Positions 24,351-36,249 of a stretch of DNA of 64,000 nt are shown here, one piece after another. Each line of letters begins with the position of its first letter. Positions within the stretch are counted from its first letter, which is position 1. Under the pieces are notes generated by a model. That model was not told the DNA's origin, made no database searches, and worked only from the letters and a program-made list of their open reading frames with translations. A program made the translations under genes and the position numbers. Source of the stretch: Penium margaritaceum (taxonomy: Eukaryota; Streptophyta; Zygnematophyceae; Desmidiales; Peniaceae); the NCBI GenBank assembly GCA_023375785.1, contig SZWC01000031.1, forward strand, positions 618,415 through 682,414, in the 5' to 3' direction.

Positions 24351-25088
24351 TGTTGGGAAAGGAACCATGCGGCTCAGTTTCAGGTCCACGGGAGCAAGTT
24401 CCAGGAAAGTACAAGATGCCTGCTCCGATTGTCATTCCGACTTCCCCATTGGAAAGATCATGTGGCAAAATGTCTACGATCCATGTTTGAGGCCGATCCA
24501 ACAATCAGATAGGGAGATATGAATTTTCGAAGTATTCGGGGTCATCGACCGCGGATATCCGGGTGACCATGGGCGAAAGCTCCATGCCTTAGCATAAGAA
24601 AAGAAAAAGGCAAGAGATCCAGGGTCAAGACCTGATGGGAGAAATATCCAAAAAGGTCCTAGAGTCTTGGGTTGCCTTGTCAGAGTGTGCTGACGAGGAA
24701 AAAAGTACCTTTCCTTACTTTTTAGATGGGGTGAGATCCTTGTGTACTAGCCATGGAGACATGGCGATTCTCCATGGGATTGTGGATTATGTGACCACTA
24801 GGAGTGTGCCATAAGAGCATTCTCTAGCTGTTTAGGTCGTGTGTGAGAGGTTAGCCTCATTGCTAGGCTGATTTCCTCCCTTGTGTGAGATAATGGACTC
24901 TAGTGTGTGAGCCTTATCCTCCATGGCTAAGTGGTGTGGCTTGTGAGAAGGCTGACTTGCCCAAGCTCTAGCTCTGTATGTACTCCATTATTTTGAGTGA
25001 TTTAACAACCATTCTTCAGCACAAGTGATGCCCTTCCAGTCCCACATGCTCACTGCTCCAAGGCTCCCTTTCTCCTCTAGATCCAACA
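24351..25088 (+). repeat. 3' LTR of element F
   Basis: 738 bp starting directly after the polypurine tract AAAGTGGGAGAT, ending ATCCAACA. Followed by the target duplication ATACT and then by the RT of element G. Confidence 0.94.
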
Positions 25089-25593
25089 ATACTGCAACGC
25101 GGCATCCAACTTCTGGTTCCAAGCATGCGACGCTTGCTTGAAGCCGTACAGCGACTTCTGCAACTTGCAAACCAGATGCTCCTAGCCATCCATGACGAAC
25201 CTCTGGCTGCTCCATGTAAATCTCTTCCACATTAGCGTTGAAGAACGTCGTCTTCACGTCCATGTGGTAGACCTGAAAGTCCTCTGCTGCTGCGTAGGAA
25301 AGTAGCATACACATAGAGGCAAACTTGGCAACAGGGGCGAAGGCTTCTATGTAATCGATGCCCTCTTGCTGCGAGTAGCCCTTGGCAACTAGCATCGCCT
25401 TATACTTTTCCAGGTTGCCATGTGCTCCCCGCTTCTTCTTGAATACCCACTTGCACTTGATCACCTTACGTCCAGGTGGACACTCACTCAGCTTCCACGT
25501 GCCATTGACCAACTTTGACTGTATATTTTGTTGCACGACTTGCGCCCAATCTCCTACTTCAGGTGGAGCCATGGCTTCCTACTATGATGTTGG

Positions 25594-26331
25594 TGTTGGG
25601 AAAGGAGCCATCCGGCTGAGTTTCAGGTTAATAGGAGCAAGTTCCAGGAAACTATAAGATGCCTGCTTCGATTGTCAATCCAACTTCACCATCGCAAAGA
25701 TCAGGTGGCAACATGTCTAAGGTCCAAGTTTGAGGTTGATCCAACGGTCGGGTTGGGAGATATGAATTCTCGAAGTTTTTGGGGTCATCGACCGCCGATA
25801 TCCGGGTGACCATGGGCGATGGCTCCATGCCTTAGCATAACAAAAGAAAACGGCAAGAGGTCCAGGGTCAACACCTGATGGAAGAAATATCCAAAAAAGT
25901 CCTAGATTCTTGAGTTGCCTTGTCAGAGTGTGCTCACTAGGAAAAAGGTACCTCTCCTTACTTTTTAGGTGAGGTGAGATCCTTGTGTGCTAGCCATGGA
26001 CACATGGCAATTCTCCATGGGATTGTCGGTTATGTGACCACTAGGAGTATGCCATGAGAGCTTTTTCTAGCTCTCTAGGTTGTGTGTGAGTGGTCAGCTT
26101 GATTGCTAGGCTGATTTCCTCCCTTCTGTGAGATTATGGACTCTCGTGTGTGAGCCTTAGCCTCCATGGCTAAGTGGTGTGGCTTGTGAGAGGGCTGACT
26201 TGCCCAAGCTCTAGCTCTATATGTACTCCATCATTTTGAGTGATTTAACAACCATTCTTCAGCACAAGTGATGCCCTTCCAGTCCCACATGCGCGCTGCA
26301 TCAAGGCTCCCTCTCTCCTCCAGTTCCAACA
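25594..26331 (+). repeat. Solo family 1 LTR inserted in element G
   Basis: A complete 738-bp LTR, TGTTGGGAAAGGAGCC to TTCCAACA, without any internal region. It is flanked by GTTGG (25589-25593) and CTTGG (26332-26336), a 5-bp duplication with one difference; the linker of G reads through if it is removed. Solo LTRs arise by recombination between the two LTRs of one element. Confidence 0.93.
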
Positions 26332-29300
26332 CTTGGCTCATCTGAATCTGCTGCAACTGCGACGTTCATCTATTCTGGTTTTTCTAGCTTCCTGAAATGG
26401 CCGTGTTCACCAGGCTTATAGCGCATCCTAAGACGTTACTTGCGACTTTGTACTTGAGCGTTAGCAGGAGGCTGGCGCGGTGCTGCCGGTGCAAGTGCTG
26501 CTGTTGGTGGTGCTACATCTTCTTCCTCTTCTTCTGCCAATGAGATCATTGTATCTGCTGCATCAAACATGGGAGAGTAGACTGGTTTTCCCACTGTCAT
26601 AATAGAGGAAGGATCAGGAGCGACTAGTTCAGGAAGGATATCTGCTCCCACTGCCTTGTCAGCTGCTGCTTCTGCAACTCCTTCATGGACAATGTTGGTG
26701 CCAATGACGTTCTCGTTGAAGACAATATCCCTTGATATGATGACGTGTCCTGTATCCCTCTTGTAGAGGCGATACGCCTTGCTTGCCTTGTCAGAGCCAA
26801 TGATCAGCATATGTACGCTCTTTGCGTCCCATTTCTGCCGCTTCTCTTTTGGCACGTGCATGTGCGCCAAGCTGCCAAACGCGCGAAGATGACCCACGAT
26901 CGGCTTCTTGCCAAACCACACCTCGTATAGCGTCACCTGCTCCAGGGCCTTGGTTGAACTGCGGTTCTTGATGTATATTGCAGTACTCACTACTTCGACC
27001 CAAAAGTCGTAGGTCAGCCGAGCCGTGTGCAGCATGGAGCGCGCTGACTCAACAATGGTGCGGTTGGCGCGTTCTCCTACGCCTTTTTGCTGCGGCGAAT
27101 ATGGCACGGTGCGCTGTGCCTTGATACCTGCTGCTGCGAGGCAGTCCTGGAACTCCTCGCTCAAGTATTCTCCACTGCGGTCGCTACACAGCGCCTTGAT
27201 TTTCTTGCCAGTCTGGTTCTCCACCATGGCCTTGAACTCCTTGAACCTGTAAAACCACTGGTCCTTGGAGGAAATGAAATACACAGCAGTATAACGGCTG
27301 AAATCATAAAAAAAGGTGAGAAAATACCTAGAGCCTCCAAAGCTTTGCATCTGCATCGGGCCATACAAGTCTGTGTCGACCAGCTCCAGCACCTCCTCCG
27401 CGCGCTTCCCTGCTCCCGAGAACGCCTCGCGATGCTGTTTCCCGTCAAAACAGCCGATGCATAATAACTGCTCAAAGTTAGGGAGGGTGGGCAAGTCACG
27501 CACCATCTTCTTCGTTTGAAGTTGCTACAAGGCGCGCATGTCGATGTGGCCGTAGCGCGCATGCCAGATTTTGCCATCTCTCACCTGCACTACCGTTGGA
27601 AGACTCTGCTCGTGCGGGATCTTGGTCGCCTCCAACAAGCAGTACATATCGCCTTCCATCATCGACCTGGCCAACTCCTCTCTTGTTTCCTTATCGAGGA
27701 TGTAGCCATAGTCGTCATCAAAGACGACTCGCAGTCGTGTGTTGGTGAGAGAGGACACTGAGAGAAGATTGAATGTAGCATAAGGTACGTACAGCACGAC
27801 ACGGAACACTCCCACTTAAATGCCATGCTGTATCTCCAACCACATCTCCACAATCCCAATCCCCTTAGCATACACCACCCCATCATCACCGAAAGCAATC
27901 AGACGGGGGGGAATGGAGAGCAGCTACGTAAACTACTCCTTGTGGTGTGCGAGGCTCTAGGTACACCCGGCGTCCTTGTACCACGCCAGATCCGCATTAT
28001 CCTTCTGCGACATGTCAGACATCACCATAAAGAGGCAGTTGTACATCTCCTTGGCCACGTTCATGTTCCCAAAATGCCGCACGCCGGTTTGGTTCTATTG
28101 CTACTACTGATGACGTTGCTGTGACTGCTACTACTGTTGTTGTGGAGATTGTTGCTTTTCCTGCTGTTGCTGCTGCTTTTTCTAGTCCCTCTTGAACTTG
28201 AATCCCTCTTTTTTGTAATGTCCTTCTTTCTCGCAATAGTGTCAGTATCCCTTCTTGCCTCTCTACTGCCCGGACTGTTGCTGCTGCTGGTTGCGCGAGC
28301 CCATGGCCAAGAAAGCTGCTTCACTGCTGCTGCTGCCGCCATTGCGCTTTGATGCATTGCGACACAGTTCTACCTTCACTAGGTGCGTGTAGATGACGTC
28401 CAGGTCAACAGTCGGCTGACACTCCAACGTCTCTAGCACCGTGTCATAGCTCGTTGGAAGTCCCCTTAGAACGAGGAGGACAAAGCGCGTGTCTTCCACA
28501 CGGTTCCCGGCCGCTTTCACCTACTTCGCCAGTTCCTTTGCCTTGTCCAAGTACGCCTCCATCCCTTTGCCACCCTGCATTTTCAACGCCATCATCTTCT
28601 CCTCCAAAAGCATGAGGAATGCAGGATCCATGCTCTCATACTTCTTGCACAACGTGTCCCACCCCTCCTTTGCAGTAGCCTTGTCACTCACGTACTGAAG
28701 ATGCGGGTTGGAGATGGTGTTGACAAGGAACCTGTAGGACTGCCTGTCCTTCTTCTTCCACTCCTCATACGCCGCTGGTATAACTGCAGAAGATCCCGCA
28801 TCAGCTGCACCCTTTTGCGGCGTCTTCCCCGCCACCACCTGCGCTGCACTGATGCCTTTTGCCTGTGGAACTGGAGCAGGCTCGTCGCCGCTCACCACCT
28901 CCCACAAGCCCCTCTCCTCCAACAGGAGGCGGGTACGGATCTTCCAAAACGTGAAGTTAGCGCGTCCCTCCAGCCTCTCCAAAGGCTGGGCTGCTATCAC
29001 AACGCCAGCTGCTGCCATTTTGAGTCTTGGTGATGCGCAGCGCTGCCCTTGAGTGGCGGTGCTACCCTTACTTCTGCAATTGCTTCAGCCAGAAGTCTGT
29101 CTGACAAAAAATACAAGGGGTTTTGAAAGATACGCCCTCTTGAAAACAGGGTATGCTTCTTCTCCTACTCCAACTCAGACCAGCCAGCTTGTAAACGGCT
29201 TTTCTCCCAAGAAAATCTATTGAATGCAAATATTTTTGCACTAATGGAAACCTTAGGAAAAATACTACAATTCGCATGTGGCACTTTTTAAATTTGACAA

Positions 29301-29563
29301 AGAAACAAGAGAGTTATGGTCATCACAACGCGACAGTCTTACTCAAAGAGAAGGGTGTAGCCTTGGCCGACCTGGTTTTGAGAATAACTCTCAATCTGAC
29401 TGTTGGATCTTCGCGATTTTGAAATCGTTGGAAAGTTTGTCCTGCGAACTTGAAGATATTGTGGTCGAGCTTCAAATTTGGTCAAGGTTTGACCCTCACC
29501 CGTCACATTCAAAATGATGGCCTGTGCTGGCTGAAACTGGCAAAACTTGGCTCTAATACCAAA

Positions 29564-30294
29564 TGTTGGAACTGGGGGAGAGAGGGTGTCTTAGAGCAGC
29601 GGGCATGTGGGACTGAAAGGGCATCATTTGTGCTGAAGAATGATGATTGAATCACTCAAAATGATGGAGTACATATACAACTAGAGCTTGGGCAAGTCAG
29701 CCTTCTCACAAGCCACACCACTTAGCCATGGAGGCTAAGGCTCACACACTAGAGTCCATAATCTCACACAAGGAAGGAAACTAGCCTAGCAATCAGGCTG
29801 ACCACTCACACACGACCTAGAGAGAATGCTCTCATTGCACACTCCTAGTGATCACATAACCCACAATCCCATGGAGAATCGCCATGTGTCCATGGCTAGC
29901 ACACAAGGATCTCACCTCACCTAAAAAGTAAGGAGAGGTACCTTTTTCCTAGTCAGCACACTCTGACAAGGCAATCCAAGAATCTAGGACCTTTTTGGAT
30001 ATTTCTCCCATCAGGTCTTGACCCTGGATCTCTTGTCTTTTTCTTTTCTCAGGCTAAGGCATGGAGCCATCGCCCATGGTTACCCGGATATCGGCGGTCG
30101 ATGACCCCGAAAACATCAAAAATTCATATCTCCCAATCCGACCGTTCGATCGGCCTCAAACTTGGACAGTAGACATTTTCCCACCTGATCTTTCCAATGA
30201 TCAAGTCAGATCGACCAATAGAGCAGGCATCTGGTACTTTCCTGGAACTTGCTCCTGTGGACCTGAAACTGAGCCGGATGGCTCCTTTTCCAAC
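29564..30294 (-). repeat. 5' LTR of element G
   Basis: About 731 bp, plus-strand reading TGTTGGAACTGGG to TTTTCCAAC. Preceded by CTCTAATACCA, a changed copy of the primer-site complement. The last one or two bases are uncertain, because the flanking TGTACGG of element H begins there. Confidence 0.88.
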
Positions 30295-31797
30295 TGTACG
30301 GCGTTATGTGCTCCGGAGCCTTGGTTGGATTGCGGTTCTTGATGTACACTGCAGTGCTCACTACTTCGGCCCAAAAGTCGTAGGTCAGCCGAGCTGTGTG
30401 CAACATAGAGCGCGCTGACTCAACGATGGTGCGGTTGGCACGTTCTGCTACGCCATTCTGTTGCGGCGAGTATGGCCCGGTGCGCTGCGCCTTGCTGCTT
30501 GCTGCTGCGAGGTAGTCTTGGAACTCCTTACTCATTTACTCTCCACCGTGGTCGCTGTGCAGCGCCTTGATTTTCTAGCCAGTCTGGTTCTCCACCATGG
30601 CCTTGAACTCCTTGAATCTGTCAAAGCAATGGTCCTTGGAGGAAAGGAAGTACACAACAGTGTAATGGCTGAAATCATCAATGACGGTGAGAAAATATGT
30701 AGAGCATCCAAAGCTCTGGGACTGCATCGGGCCACAAAAATCTGTGTGGACCAGCTCCAGCACCTCCTTCGCGCGCTCTCTTGCTTTAGAGAACGCCTCA
30801 CGATGTTGCTTCCCCTCCAAACAGTGGATGCACAACTGCTGCTCAAAGTTAGAAATGGTGGGTAAGTCGCGCACCATCTGCTTCGTTTGAAGTTGCTGCA
30901 AGGTGCGCATGCCGATGTGGCCGTAGCGCGCATGCCAGATTTTGCCATCTGTGGCCTGCACCACTGTTGCAAGATCCTACTCGCTTGGGATCTTGGTCGC
31001 TCCCAGCAGGCGGTACATGTCGCCTTCTTTCACCGACCTGGCCAATTCCTCTGCGGTTTCTTTGTCGATGATGTAGCCATAGTCGTCGTCAAAGGCGACA
31101 CGCAGTCCTGTATTGGTGAGAGAGGACACTGAAAGAAGGTTGAACACAGCATCAAGTACATATAGTACGCCATGGAACACTCCCACTTCAATGCCACGCG
31201 GGGTCTCCAACCACATCTCCACAATCCCAATCCCCTCAGCATACACTTCCCCATCATCACCCAAAGCAATCGGACAGGTGGGAATGGAGAGCAGCTACGT
31301 AAACCATTTCTTGTGGTGCATCAGGCTCTTGGTACACCCGGAGTCCTTGTACCACGCCAGATCCGCCTTCTCCTTCTGCAACATGTCTAACTTCGCCATG
31401 AAGAGGCGGTCGCGCACCTCCTTTGGCCACGTTCATGTGGCCAAAATGGCGCACGTCCATGTGGTTCTACTGCTGCTGCTGCTGACGTTGCTGTGACTGC
31501 TGCTGCTGTTGTTGTGGATATTGCTGCTTTTGCTGCTGCTACTGCTCCTTCTGGTCCGTATTGAACTTGAAGCACTCTTTCTTGTAGTGCCCCTCTTTCT
31601 AGAAATAGTGGCACTTGCCCTTCTTCTTGCCTCTTTGCTGCCCAGAATGCTGCTCCTACTGGTTGCATGAGCCCATGTCCATGAAAGCTGCTTCACTGCT
31701 GCTGTTGCCGCCATTGCGCTTTGCTCCATTGCGACGCAGTTCTACCTGCACCAGGTGCGTGCAGATGAAGTCCAGGTCAAGAGTCGGCTGGCACTCT
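30295..31797 (-). mobile_element. Element H: family 1 copia fragment, Gag end to integrase
   Basis: Minus-strand order: end of Gag about 31797-31650, zinc-knuckle region about 31620-31570, glutamine-rich linker 31552-31468, protease about 31460-31030 with GVFHGVLYV, pre-integrase about 30960-30790 (WHARYGHIGMRTLQQLQTKQMVRDLP), and integrase about 30790-30296 with RPPYSPQQNGVAERANRTI-type sequence. The right end joins a truncated LTR of element I within Gag; the left end meets the LTR of G. Only a few breaks are visible in this part. Confidence 0.88.
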
Positions 31798-32796
31798 ACA
31801 ATCCCATGTAGAAACGCCATGTGTCCATGGCTAGCACACAAGGATCTCACCTCACCTAAAAAGTAGGGAGACTTACCTTTTTTGTAGTCAGCATACCCTA
31901 CTGCACTTTGATTTCGAATTTAAGTGTTTTATTGTTGATTGAATGTCGTCAAATTTATCATTTATATTGAGTTTAATGGTTATTTACATTAATTCTGAGA
32001 TACAATATTCGAAATCGTAGCATCACACACAACAATTGTTAAGACAAACTCCCGGGGATTCTCCACATCATTGTCTAGTTTGAAAAATTTCACGTGTGCC
32101 GAAAAATGCCAAGGAACAAAAAAAACAGCGAGACTTGGAAGAAACAGCCACGTCACGAGAGCGAACAGAAATGCGGACATCGTCTGCCTCATACGTGTCA
32201 GTTCTAATCAGCAAATCAACGCGTGGACATCGTCAGCCTCGTCGTGTTACTCGAAAATGTACTACTAGTGTGGTTCGGAAGTGAGGACGCTACGGCGTTC
32301 GTCGAAACGAAAATATTGTACGGGACCGTTCGTCGAATTTTTAGTTTCCAGTTTGAGTTTACATTGAATTCAAGGATAGATGAAAATATTGCAAAAGTAT
32401 ATTTTTCCATCAAAATAAATTATGCACCAATTCAATATTCAAAGTTAAAGTGTAGTAGGGTACTCTGAAAAGGCAACCCAAGAATCTAGGACATTTTTGG
32501 ATGTTTCTCCCATTAGGTCTTGACCCCGGACGTCTTGCCCTTTCTTTTCTTGGGCTAAGGCATGGAGCCATTGCCCATGGTCACCCAGATATCGACGGTT
32601 TATGACCCCAACTACTTCGAGAATTCATATCTCCCGATCCCACCGTCCGATTGGCCTCAAACTTAGAGCATAGACATTTTCCCACCTGATCTTTCTAATA
32701 TTAAAGTTGGATTGACGATCGGAGTAGGCATTTGGTAGTTTCCTAAAACTTGCTCTTGTATACCTGAAACTGAGCCGAATGGCTCCTTTCCCAAGA
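31798..32796 (-). repeat. Truncated 3' LTR of element I, containing a mariner-like MITE
   Basis: The LTR lacks its outer (left) part, beginning inside the conserved AATCCCATG stretch where it joins H. It is split by the 565-bp insert at 31896-32460 and continues to about 32796 (CCAAGA in place of CCAACA). Next comes ATCTCGCACTTTG, the complement of the polypurine-tract region. Confidence 0.85.
31896..32460. mobile_element. Tc1/mariner-like MITE
   Basis: AT-rich insert with imperfect terminal inverted repeats of about 25 bp: CCCTACTGCACTTTGA at the left, and the complement of CCCTACTACACTTTAA at the right. It is flanked by TA on each side (31894-31895 and 32461-32462), and its removal restores the family 1 LTR (GTCAGCA-TA-CTCTGA). 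A TA duplication is characteristic of Tc1/mariner elements. The longest open frames (about 80 codons) show no DDE transposase motif, so it is non-autonomous. PIF/Harbinger (three-base duplication) is less likely. Its base composition differs clearly from the GC-richer copia surroundings. Confidence 0.8.
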
Positions 32797-34555
32797 ATCT
32801 CGCACTTTGCTACAGTCAGAGTGGGCTGGGTCGACATGCCTTCATGTAGAACTACTGTTTCTCATGAGTCCCTGGCTTGGTGTAGAAATCAGCGACGTGC
32901 TTGCTGGTTGGAGTAAATTCCAGCTTGGTAGCACCCTCCTTCACCATGTGCCTGGTGAAGTGATATGCGATGTCAATTTGCTTGGTGCGCACATGGTGCT
33001 CAGGATTCTTTGCGAGTCTGATTGCGCTGTGGTAATCGATGCGCACAGGAACTGGAAGTGTTGCACTTCCACTCATCTCCGCCATGAGACGGTGAAGGTA
33101 AACTGCTTCCTAGGCTCCAAAGCTGAGAGAGACATACTCTGCTTCCGTGCTTGAGGTGGCTACGATTACCTGCCGCTTGCTGCACCAGCTTATGGCCCCA
33201 CCATTCATGAGGAACCCATGACCAAAGATGGACTTGCGGTCCTCACGGTTTGAAGCTCAATCTGCGTCTGTATAGCCGATGATGTTGTTGTCGTTGCCGT
33301 TGTAAGTGATGCCGATGTTGATGGTTCCAGCAAGGTAGCGGAAGATCAGTTTCACTGCCTTCTTTTGCTCAGATCCGGGGTTCACCATGTATTGGCTCAT
33401 AGTGCTAATAGCCTGTGCAAGGTCCAGCCTAGTTACAACCATCAGGTACGCGAGGCTGCCGACGGCACTCGGGTACTTGTGCCGTTCAACTATATCTGCT
33501 TCTCCATTGAAGCTCACGAGGTACTATCGTGTCTCTAGCCGCGTGCCGATGGGTTTTGCCTCTACCATGCCGAAATGCTACAAGACATCCTTGATGTAGC
33601 GACTCTGTTGTAGTGAGAGAGAGCTTGATTTGCGGTCACGCGTGATCTGGATGTCAAGGTAGTATGATGCCTCCTCAAGATCAGCCATCTGGAAGCGGTC
33701 CTATATGGCCTCCTTGAACTCCTGGAGTGCAGACATGCTCTTGGAAAGGAGGAGCATGTCATCCACATAGACGATGAGGATGAGCACCTCATGACCATGC
33801 TGCCACCGGTAGATACTATAGTCACACTCAGTGCGCTCAAACCCCATGCACTCCAGCGCGACATCCACCTTCTGGTTCAAAGCACGCGACGCTTGCTTGA
33901 TGTCGTATCGCGACTTCTGTAGCTTACAAACAAGGAGCTCGTGGCCATCCATGACGAACCCCCCCGGTTGCTCCATGTAAATCTCCTCCTCCAGGTCACC
34001 ATTCAGGAACGCCGTCTTGACATCCATGTGGTGGACCTCAAAGTCCTCTGCTGTTCCATAGGAAACGAGCGTACGCACAGAGGGAAACTTCGCAACATGG
34101 ATGAAGGTTTCTGTGTAATCGATGCCCTCCTGCTGCAAATAGCCTTTGGCAACCAACCTCGCCTTATACATTTCCAGGTTGCCATCTGCTCCCCGTTTCT
34201 TCTTGAATACCCACTTGCACTTGATCACCTTACGTCCTGGTGGACGCTCTGTCAGCTCCCACGTGCTGTTGTCGAGCTACGACTGTATCTCTTGTTGCAT
34301 AGGTTGCGTCCACTCTGCTGCATCTCGTGTAGCCATGGCCTCCATGTAGGACGTTGGCTCGTCTGAATATGCTGTGACATTCAACTACATCATCCAGAAA
34401 TGTCCGCGCTGACCAGGCTTGTAGTGCACCTTGAGAGGGTACCTTCAACCTGGTGCTGGAGTGTTAGCAAGCGGCTGGTGCGGTGTTGTCAGCACAACTG
34501 CTCCTACTGATGGTAGTGTATCTTCTTCCTCTGCTTCTGCAGATGAGGCCGTTGT
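32797..34555 (-). mobile_element. Element I: family 1 copia element, 3' half; the rest lies beyond the inserted M/N array
   Basis: Minus-strand order: linker end about 34555-34380, RT about 34330-33560 (KWVFKKKRGADGNLEMYKARLVAKGY, HHMDVKTAFLNGD, YVDDMLLLS), RNase H about 33290-32820 with YTDAD and the ARTKQIDIAYHFTRHMV tail. M starts inside the linker at 34556, preceded by GTTGT. The 5' half of I should appear after the right end of N, outside the window. Several breaks. Confidence 0.85.
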
Positions 34556-35510
34556 TGTTGGGAAAGGAGTCATCCGGCTCAGTTTCTTGTCCACAAGAGC
34601 AAGTTCCAGGAAAGTACCAGATGCTTGCTCGGATGGTGTATCCTACTTCACTTAGAACGATGAGGTGGCAAAATGTCTACGGTCCAAGTTTGAGACCGAT
34701 TCAATGGACGGATTGGGAGATATGAATTTTTGAAGTTTTCGGGGTCATTGACCGCCGATATCTTGGTGACCATGGGCGATGGCTCCATGCCTTAGCCTGA
34801 GAAAAGAAAAAGGCAAGAGTTCAAGGATCAAGACCTGATGGGAGAATTATCCAAAAAGGTCCTAGACTCTTGGGTTTCCTTGTCAGAGTGTGTTGACTAG
34901 GAAAGCGGTACCTCTCCTTACGTTTTAGGTGAGGTGAGATCCTTGTGTACTAGCCATGGATACATGGGGATTCTCCATGGGATTGTGAGTTATGTTGTCA
35001 CTCCGCACTTCGCCACGATCTAGAGTAAACGGTGCCGACAGGCAAACCGCCGACCGCCCTTGGTATTTCAACCAAGGTACAGATCACCCACGGAGTGGTG
35101 TTTCCACACTGAAAGGTTCACTTAGCTTATCCCAACCGTGGCCGGAGAGTGTTCCAAACTCTCACCCAACAGGCAATGCTACACAACAAAGTGTGCACTT
35201 GCACTTGTTCTTTGCCCTCTTTCTTGGTGGCCAGCAAGGGATTAGTTTTCTCCCAAGTCTCAAGAGTAAGAGATGATACATTATCACATGCAAATGACAG
35301 GACTTATATATAGTCTCTAGTCAGTGCTCCCAGTGGCTCCTTGGAGTTACCTCCCCCCAAGGCGACCCTAGACAGTGTCCTCAGCTTTGATGACATGGCA
35401 CCCTCTGTGACCGCCAAGTGGCGCTTGATCCACCTTGGACCTTAGAGGCTTCTAGGAAGCTTCCTTGGCCCTTTTTAGTTACAAAGAAAATTTGGTCCTG
35501 GCGGGCATCG

Positions 35511-36249
35511 TGTTGGAAAAGGAGTCATCTGGCTCAGTTTGAGGTCCACGGGAGCAAGTTTCAGGAAATGACCAGATGCCTACTCCGATTGTCGATCCGA
35601 CTTCAACATTGGAAAGATCAGGTGGCAAAATGTCTACGGTCCAAGTTTGAGGTCGATCCAACGGTCGGATTGGGATATATGAATTTTCGAAGTTTTCAGG
35701 GTCATCGACCGCCGATATCCGGGTGACCATGGGCGATGGCTCCATGCCTTAGCCTGAGAAAAGAAAAAGGCAAGAGATCCATGGTCAAGACCTGATGGGA
35801 GAAATATCCAAAAAGGTCCTAGATTCTTAGGATTGCCTTGTCAGAGTGTGCTGACTAGGATAAAGGTACCTTTCCTTACTTTTTAGGTGAGGTAAGATCC
35901 TTGTGTGCTAGCCATGGAGACATGGCAATTCGCCATGGGATTGTGGGTTATGTGACTACTAGGAGTATGCCATGAGAGCATTCTCTAGCTCTCTAGGTCG
36001 TGTGTGAGTGGTCAGCCTGATTGCTACGCTGATTTCCTCCCTTGTGTGAGATTAAGGACTCTAGTGTGTGAGCCTTAGCCTCCATGGCTAAGTGGTGCGG
36101 CTTGTGAGAGGGCTGACTTGCCCAAGCTCTACCTCTATATGTACTCCATCATTTTGAGTGATTGAACAACCATTCTTCAGCACAAGTGATGCCCTTCCAG
36201 TCACACATGCTCGCTGCTCCAAGGCTCCCTCTCTCCTCCAGATCCAACA
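35511..36249 (+). repeat. 5' LTR of element J
   Basis: 739 bp, TGTTGGAAAAGGAGTC to AGATCCAACA, followed by ATTGGTATCAGAGCC (the primer site). Confidence 0.95.

Larger units (their letters stand above)
18743..25088 (+). mobile_element. Element F: full-length family 1 Ty1/copia element inserted in the RT of G
   Basis: Two LTRs (18743-19481 and 24351-25088), flanked by GTACT (18738-18742) and ATACT (25089-25093), a 5-bp duplication with one difference; the interrupted RT of G continues on both sides. Primer site 19484-19495; polypurine tract AAAGTGGGAGAT 24339-24350. Gag about 20131-20830, zinc knuckle CHYCQKEGQYKKEC near 20875-20916, glutamine-rich linker 20941-21030, protease with KDSGCTKS about 21090-21480, pre-integrase about 21560-21720, integrase about 21720-22300, linker to about 22780, RT about 22850-23620, RNase H about 23850-24270. 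About ten breaks. LTR divergence (more than 10 percent by eye over the first 230 bp) makes it one of the older complete copies. Confidence 0.95.
18187..30294 (-). mobile_element. Element G: family 1 copia element split by F and by a solo LTR
   Basis: Remaining own parts are 18187-18742, 25089-25593 and 26332-30294. Minus-strand order: 5' LTR 29564-30294, primer site complement about 29550-29561, Gag 29018-28330 (NFTFWKIRTRLLLEERGLWEVVSG), zinc-knuckle region near 28220, glutamine-rich linker near 28165-28085, protease about 28075-27650, pre-integrase about 27590-27430 (WHARYGHIDMRAL), integrase about 27430-26850, linker, RT about 25560-25089 and on to 18742-18400, and an RNase H start. The 3' end and 3' LTR are missing at the rearranged left border. 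Broken in many places. The flank at 30295 is integrase sequence of H. Confidence 0.85.

Noticed and set aside
32223-32468. Small open frame in the mariner-like MITE
   Set aside because: No transposase motif, crosses the inverted repeat, and ends by chance.
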